DNA of 64,000 nt from Corallium rubrum. Its lineage: Eukaryota; Cnidaria; Anthozoa; Scleralcyonacea; Coralliidae. Positions within the stretch are counted from its first letter, which is position 1; every line of letters starts with the position of its first letter. A program made the position numbers and the translations under genes. Shown in pieces: positions 25,923 through 35,027 of this stretch. Below the pieces are notes generated by a model. That model saw nothing but the letters and a program-made list of their open reading frames with translations. It was not told the origin of the DNA and made no database searches. The stretch is from NCBI GenBank assembly GCA_964035015.1, contig OZ035998.1, forward strand, positions 17,209,760 through 17,273,759, given 5' to 3'.

Positions 25923-28900
25923 CCAATATCCATACGTCAAAATAAATTGTGTAATTGTACCGACTGGTGCCTGTGTATTGACATTATTCTACCAAACCTT
26001 GTTCATATATTCTGCCAAACCTTGTTCATATATTCAAGGTCGAGCTAAATAGTATACAATACTAATAAAATTGCATGTATCTTATAGACATTTAAATACT
26101 AATAATATACATGAAAAAATTTCTCAATTTTGATTGGTTTTAAGGACGTTAGTACAGTGCAGAAAAATGGAATGCAATGCAAAATTTTAAAACCAACGAA
26201 CCATCAATAACAGTATATAACTAAAAAGAGCCAATCAGGTGCTACAGCGGATTTTGACGGATGGCATGCATTTTCTAACCTTCTACCCAGGCTCTTCCTG
26301 CACAAAATAAACAAAGATGGCAGCCAAGATTTGGAACAGAGGAAAACAATTCGTTCAAATTTGAATCTAATTATAAATTATTCCTTAATTATTTTCAAGT
26401 AAAGTACCTGCAAGAAAACGAGAAGATTCTTAGTGCTTTCAGTAAACATTTTGGAGTAGTGGTAGAAGAAGTGAAGTTTTTAAACAACCATATATACGAG
26501 GAGTGGACATTGCCGAAAAGGCACTGTAATGTAAGTTAATTTTCATGTATATTATTAATAACTAATAACATGGTTTCGAGTGCAATTTGGAAAAAAAACA
26601 TATTTTTACATAAAACTTGAACGGAAAATTATAATTATGCATCAACAATATAATAACATGTAAGTGTATGAATATATTTCTTTCAATAAATTCTTACATA
26701 ATGTAATATGAACAATTTTTCATTCCATATGGGAATCAAACATTCAGAAATCCAACATTTAAAATCGTTAATATTCATTAGATTAGAATATCAGCGCTCA
26801 ACGTATGGCTAATGTACAATTTTAAGTTTGTTTATTTGCAGTACAGTATGTTGTTGTTCAGCTGCATAATTACGTTCTTTCTTGATAATACAATGTTTCA
26901 GACCTCAATAGCCATTACGACTATTTGTATAATTTGTTTCGCTCCAGACAAACAATCTCTTCCTCTACATTTTCACTTTCAACCCTAAATATATTTTTAG
27001 TTTTATGTCATGTCTTGTACTGGCTCATCATCTACCTATAGATTAAAAAGTCTTCGGATTGGTTTAGATAACCTAGCATGGAGACAAATTGGTAATTGAC
27101 AATGTGATTGATTACTTATAGCCAATCAGAAAACTCATTCATATTAGGTAGGTCGTTACTACTTGTAACTGGATAGTTGGCAGAAAATGTAAATTAAATA
27201 AGATATGAAAGCATAAAATGCAAAGAAGTATAGTTTAACAGAGTAGAGTACAGTGAATTGTAAGTTTGCTTATAGCACTGAAGTACTTCAAAGATAAACA
27301 AAACAAGGAACATACTTGGTTTTGTTGTTGCTTTTACTATAGCATGAGGAATTTCTCCAAAGTGTGTACTTCCAGACAATACAACAGTGTAACTAGTATC
27401 CGGTTGAAGGCCAGCAATAATTACATCAGTTCTAGCTGTATAAACCACTTTGACACTGTGGTTGTTTTGGAACACAGAAATTCTGAATGTTATTTTTTGT
27501 CCATCCCAGAATATTTTAGGAATTGGTTTCCAGGCTAACTTTATTCCTGTTGTGCTAGTTTCTGGCGTACTTTCCAAAATTACCGGTCCAGATGGAACTA
27601 CAAAAATATATAGAATGCTTTGTTAATTATATTCGTTCCTTATTCCATTATTAATGTTTCTCATATGTGCCAGGTCCACAACTAATTTAGTTTGGTGAAT
27701 GGTGGATCGGTTGTCAATCATACGGTAAGTGTTGTAGTGTTCTTTGCCAAAAAAACCAAAGAAGTTATAATAATTTATAAAAAATATAGAATAAAAAAAA
27801 TTAACAAGACGTGTGATATAACAAATTATGCTGTTAATGCTGTTAGAAACTAACCTTTACCAAATCGACCAAATCAGTTGAAAACGTTAGTTTTTAATAA
27901 ATAATATTTTGTTGTACTAAATTTGTCTTGTCAGCAACATTTATGCTGGCCAAGAAATGTCAAAACGTTCATTAGCAAACGAGTTCGTAAAACTTCTAAA
28001 ACTGGTTAAGTGCTTTTTAAAAGAGTATATAAGCTTTTGGCATAAATTTACAAGTTTATAATGCAAATCCTCGAATTTCATTGGCTATTGCAGGAGTTTA
28101 TAATTGGTGATATAAACCTCTTGGATAAACTAATGAAAGTCATTCTTTTAAAAAAATTGACCAATCACAAAATGCGTAGTATAACACGAACAATGATCAT
28201 TAGAGCCAGCGGTTGTTCTGTTAAGCAACAATGGCGCCGAAATTATAACGGAGTATGCAAATGAAAGAAGAAATTGAACGTTTAGGCGAAGCAATACGTT
28301 CTACAGATAACAAAAACGGCTACAAAATATTTAGAGTGGAAATTATTAATGGTAAGAGCGTTAAATTGTTTATCTGTGTTCGTTTAAAACGAAATAACTG
28401 CAAATAAAACACATTTCAAAATTACGCTTGCTGTTGACAAGATTTCGTGATGTAAACTATATGCTAAATTGAATGTTTCTTTCAACTTTTTGTCACTTTT
28501 ACAAATCAAATGAGTGGATATATATTGTTTCAATATTGTACATGAAAATTCATGCTAAATTATGCAAGAAAACTTTACTTTTCCATCAGTTACTGTACGG
28601 GCAAGGAGATGTCCGAAATGACGGTTGAACGTTTGTTGTTGGCAGTTAAAAAAATGTATTAAACGAGCCTCAAAGAATATGTTATGGTCGAGAATTTATT
28701 TAACTTTTGCTGGTAAATTTATACTAAAACAATTAGACAACTCGCCCTCGTTTTCTATGAGCGATAGTCAACTCGGCTTCGCCTCGTTGACTTTTCGCTC
28801 ATAGAAAACTCGGTCTCGTTGTCTAATTGTTAAGTATATATTTTAATTATCCCACTTTAGTATAAAAGTAACAAATTGCATCAGCATTTGCTAAAAAAAA

Positions 28901-31900
28901 TTCTTTTACAAACTTGTTATGAATTAATATAGGTTCAATTTAATCTTGCAAAGTTTGAACTACCTTGATTAATACAAAAATAAACAATTTAGCATCTGGC
29001 TAATTTGGCACTAATTGTCAGCTTTTTAACAATAAGCTACTAATAGCATTTCACTGACTTTAATACAAATAAAAAATCTGTATTAAATGATCCCCCCCCC
29101 CCCCCCCTATCCAGATATGGTTAAACTAAAAAGTAAAATACAGTGCATGTAAACCTCTTTATTTCAATGTATTTTATTTAAAGCAAAACAATGCAAATCT
29201 TGATACACTTACGGAAAACCGTTACATCCACGAAAGACGACAGTTTCGAGACTTCTCCTAGAGTTCCTTTACATTGATATTTCCCAGAGTCTTTAACACT
29301 TGAATTTGCAATCAGTAGCTGATCAATTGAAATGACCTTGTATCGATTTGATGATGATATATCGAGAGGTTTGCCATCTTTAATCCAATATAAATTACTT
29401 ATTTTTGCAAAACCGATTACATCTTCATAGGTACATCTTAAGCTAAAGTTCACCCCCTCTTTAACTTGCACTAAAGAAGACCAGACTTTAAGAGTAGGAA
29501 AATCTAATAAATAAGAAAAACCATTCTTAAGTAATAGCATTACATTACATTGCATTGCATTGCGTTGCGTTGCGTTGCGTTGCGTTGCGTTGCGTTGCGT
29601 TGCGTTGCGTTGCGTTGCGTTGCGTTGCGTTGCGTTGCGTTGCGTTGCGTTGCGTTGCGTTGCGTTGCGTTGCGTTGCGTTGCATCGCATCGTTCCGCAT
29701 TGCATTGCATTGCATTGTACCGTATCGTATCGTATCGTATCGTATCGTATAGTATCGTATCGTATCGTATCGTATTGTATTGTATTGTATTGCATTACAG
29801 TGCATTACACTACACTACAGTGCATTGTATTGCATCGCATCGAATTGCATTACAGTGCATTGCATTGCATTGCATTGCATTGCATTGCATTGCATTGCAT
29901 TGCATTGCATTGCATTGCATTGCATTGCATTGCATTGCATTGCATTGCATTGCATTGCATTGCATTGCATTGTATTGCAGTTTTACTTAGCTTTTCATGA
30001 ACAATATAACTTTTCATAATATTTGCATACGCCGTGTTACAATACGTCACACTTACCTGCACCATGAAATTCAAATATCCAATCGCATTTAGGTAAAATT
30101 AAAATTTACTGAAATAACATTTTCTACTTACTTTTTACCGATACGTAAGCAACAGGTCTATAAGCGCTCCTGACTTCATTACTAGCGTTGCAACTATATT
30201 GTCCGTTGTTTTTCATCGTCACGTTATGCAAGAATAGCATTCCATCATTTTGTACAATTGCCGTAATTGATGTCGTTATGTTTTGTCCCAGTAAATACCA
30301 TGTAAACGTTGGATCTGGTTTTCCATCGCCATTACATGATATTGTTATATTTTCACCTTCGTAGATAATATAGTGACCAAGCCATTTAGGATCATTTAAA
30401 TCTATAACATCAATAACATCAGTAAAATAAAAAATATATATATCAAAACACAACTCAGCAATTATGTAGTTATTTAAAGTTAGGCAAACCCGTTTACTTA
30501 CACCATACTGTTAAGTTAACTTGTTTTGACTCTCTGCTTTTTCCACCTCTGCTGACTTTGCAACTGTACTGTCCATCATCATTTCTTAAAACAGGGTTGA
30601 TCTCAAGGCTTCCATTTGCCAAAAGGGTATATCTAGGCCTTCTAACGTTTACGATGCGATTTTCTTTCAGCCAGCTGTAGGTTAAGTTCTGTTTATCACC
30701 ACCTCTGCATGATAGTACAACAGAATTGTTTTCCACACCTACTGGTTGCGTTGGAGTTACAAAAATGTCAGGAAGTGCTATAAGAAAACATACAAGATGT
30801 TGATATACAGTACCTTCAAGTTTTCAGTTACTGTAAGTTAGAGCAAAATTGCGAGGGTGTGCCTAAGCGCAGTTTAAAAATTAAAGCTTAGCTAATAGAT
30901 TTACAATTTCACAACATTGTTAAAATCTACTAAATGTATACTATAGTAGTAAGAATTAAGAATTCATAGCTATTCTTCATTCAGTTATACAGTAAAACCC
31001 CGCATATAAGAACCTGCATTTTTCAAGTTAGCCTAAAAAGGTTCTTATATAATTAGTGTTTACTGGGAAATTAGGCTATTTGGGTTCTTAAGAAAAAAAA
31101 AGTGTTTCTGGAAGAATATTGGTACAGCCCAGTTCACTGGTACAGCCTATTATTTATACAAAAAATGAATATAATTATGTCTAAATGACTTCAATCTTAA
31201 AAAATACAAACCTATCCTTGGTTATCGTATTCGCTGTATGCCCTTTTTACTTTGAATTCTTAAGTATAGTAAATTATAAAATAAGAACCTTTTCAAATTT
31301 TAGGCTAAAACAGGTTCTTATGTGAAGGGGGTCTAAATGGACAATCTTAGCCTAACAGGTTCTTAAAAGCCAGGTTCTTATATGCGGGGTTTTACTGTAC
31401 TTTTAATCTAAAAAAACGTATAATTTTATTTTAGCCAATTTGAGCCAGGAAATATTTTTTAAACAAAATCCGATTATCCATTAATTTTTACCACGTTCAT
31501 TGGAAAACCGCAATTTTTAAATATTATATACTCGGAGACTTGTAGATTGTCTCTACAAACATGCACAGATGAGAACACCAACAGAGTCAAAACAATTTTG
31601 AACAATATTTAAAGTTGTTTAATTTTAAGAATCATGAGAATATACCCTTCGTGAATAGTGTGTTATATATTACGTAGCAATTTCTCATTACAAAAACAAA
31701 TTAATAATTTTTAACAATTGTGCATAAATAGAAAACACACACAAAAGAGACAATCAAAGAGACTTACCATAAATGTCTAACACAATTCTGGCGATTGTAA
31801 TGCCATGGCCATTTGTAGCTTGACATGAATAATTTCCGCTATCAGAAAAAGTTGTTGACAAGATAATCATGGTAGACTTCACACCATATTCATTGATACT

Positions 31901-34373
31901 TTGATGATGTAACACATTGTATTTGGGAGTTTCGTTTGAACCTTTTATCCAGGTTATCTTTGGTCTTGGAATACCTTCTGCTACACAAACTAGAGCTGCG
32001 GGCTTGCCCACAAGAGCATTATTGCTGGGGTTGGAATAAATTTGTGATATTCTTGGAGGTTCTACAATTAAAGAAAGATAAAACGGTTATGTTTGATAAA
32101 TAAAAATTAAACAAAGTTAGAATACGCGAAAAATTAGAATCTGCGGGAAACGCCAAATCAACAGATTTTCGATTTTTCGGCGATTTTTCGCACGCTCAAG
32201 GGGGATTTATCTACCGAAATATTAGCCAAACTAATGGAAATTTAGACTCTAACGACTCCTGAAGTAAGTATAAGAACTTGCCTGTTGTAATTATTTCGTA
32301 GATTAGCAATAATTTGGTAAGATTTGACAAAAACCATCTCGGCCAATCTATTATTTATCAACCATTTATGGAACAAAATTTACAAAATTTTGCCTAAACA
32401 TGGCAGTGTTGTAATAGCAAACAGGAGTAAATATAATGCGATATAACCTGAAATCTGAATAGCTGACATAAAAACGATCTTAATGATGTATTATGGTCTT
32501 ACGTTGCGGTACAATTCTGTTTCAATTTGTAAATTTCCAAAGCAAGTGAAAACCACGCGCTGTGGCGCAGGATGGGGGGTCGTCACAGTGGGCTGTCTTC
32601 AAATAGCAATATAATATTTGCGTTTTATTTTGTTGCCTTGATTTTTTCAGTTTGAATTTGTGAAATGCTGCTTTTCATTTTATTCATACAATTTTTTTTT
32701 GTAAAATAATTTATTGTCTAAATAGTTATCTTTTTATCATAGATTATAATATTTTTGTAATAATTCGCATAAATTAGCATAATTTGAAAAATGAGTTGTC
32801 CAATAAGACCCGATGACCTAAAATTTGAATAGTAGAGGTAAAAGCGATTCAAATTATATATTGTGGTATTATTTTTGTGTTATTGTGCCATGTTAATTCA
32901 CAATTTGCTGAGACCACCTGTTGTGCGTGGTTTCTGAGCTGGACAGGAAATCATATAATTGATTTAATGGCACTTGGGTTAAGAGTGTCCACATGAGATA
33001 AGTGTTTTTATTATATACCAAGTGTCAAAGTTCGTGTTTTCTTGCGTCTCATTGGGCGAGAGGGTATCACGTGATAGTGATGAAATTCCACTGTCTCCCA
33101 GTAATAATAGTGAATAATAATAACAGTGAATAATATGTTATGGACCGGTGAATAATAAAATCCTCAAGTTATGGAACAAAAACAAAGGTTCGCTAGCCGA
33201 AGCAGTGATGAAATAGATAATTTACTCAAAGATAAAGACTTAACATCGACGAAAAAGGTCACCAAGCAAGCAGTTAAAATCTTAAGGGAACTTTGTATCG
33301 AAAAAGGACTTGCCGTCGAGTTTGAAAATCTTACAAAAGTACAACTCAATGAGCTTCTTCGACAATTCTCTTATATTTACTTCAGTGATTTGATGTCTTT
33401 CTTTTTTTGTTTTCTTTGACACTTGGTATATAATAAAATACTTATTGACTGGGACCTTCGGCAAACAGTATGTTTTGTGGTCCCTCGACGGCTCGTTGTT
33501 ACGGTCTTGGGGTCACAAGACATACTGTTTCCCTCGGTCCCAGTCAATAAGTGTTAAGTACTAGAAATACATGAACCCTCGCCCGCTTTATATGCATCCT
33601 TTAACCTCCCCTCTCCCTCCCCCCTGCCCTAATTTCTGTTTTTTGTTGTATTATGAACACAGATCAGAAAACATCCAGAAAATTAGTTAGCAAGGTTCAT
33701 CACTTCGTCTGTAGTCGTGTATTGACACACCGAAAGAACATGCAATGTCAATATTAAAAACAAAACAACGAGATGAACCAAATGACAAATTTTCATTCAA
33801 AAATATATATAAACAGTGGCCAAGAAAAGACACAAATCACAGCGTCAACGTCCCAGCGTTGAAAGACAATTCTAGACAATATATTATTTATTATATATAT
33901 CATTTTCAAGATTTCTTCCGTTTTAACTCAGCTAAACTGTTAAATATGAATCTCCTACCATTAAATTTTCTTCTGCTTTTGTCACCACAAACACTGCCAA
34001 TTCAGTCTGGTCTTTTCGGATTGTTTTTCTCGTTCGCGGCTTCTTACTTTTTTTCGTTGTTGACACATAAATATGACAAGGCATCATTCAGTTCTCTTCA
34101 TAAGTCGTATTTATTGTTGTCTTTTTCTCGCTGCCACATCTCTTGTTAGCCTTCTTTCTTTGGTCTTTTTTCATAGTAATATTAACGTGCATTTTAGCGG
34201 AAACCATTTTTTTTGGCAAAGATTTCTTTCGTCATGTTCGTTGAAAAACTATTTCGTAATCCAACCGAACTTATACATTATAATTTGCTGACGTAAATTT
34301 AAATAATTTGAATAATTTAACAGGTTAGTTACCAGTACCCTGCTATTCGAACTGCGCAAGTTGTGGATTTGAT

Positions 34374-34449
<76 letters not shown>

Positions 34450-34968
34450 AGAAATAAAAAACGTGTCGCGTGCGATTATCGAGTTATAATGCACGAGAGA
34501 TGCGTGTAAAGCACGAGGCGATAGCCGAGTGTTTTACTAGCTTCTCGAGTGCATTATAACTTGATAATCGCACAGCGACTAAGTTTTTTATTTCTTTTAT
34601 AAAATAATGACTTTAAATTGTCAATAAACCCTAGAAAAGTAAGCAAAAAAACAGATTACCTGTCTCAGGACGAGTTTGTTACCATTTAGCGCCACGCGTG
34701 ACTCGTACAACATGTCGGCGATTTTAGCGATGAAAATGCACTTAAAGTTGCACTGAAAACATTGTGCTGTGTTAATTACGTGATTAGACATATATCCAAG
34801 TAATTTTGACTTTCGTTGATGATTAAATCCACATAAAATTCATCAAAAACGACAAAATCGTCGCGAAGTATCTCGTGTGTCGTACGGTTATGGAGTTATA
34901 ATGGCACGCTTGTTTGACTCGATAGCCAATCAGAGTGCGTGTTGTCATTCATTTACTTTCGGTTATTT

Positions 34969-35027
<59 letters not shown>

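Noticed and set aside
29536..29985. Possible CRISPR-like or regulatory repeat array
   Set aside because: Units are 5 bp with no spacers, so it is a simple satellite.
29178..30074. ORFs rich in [10 protein letters not shown] or NATQR repeats
   Set aside because: They are translations of the pentamer array. Only the Ig5 part at the low end is real.
33745..34291. Hydrophobic plus-strand ORFs
   Set aside because: Checked for signal peptides or TM proteins; the composition is Phe/Ser/Leu from T-rich DNA with no supported splice sites.
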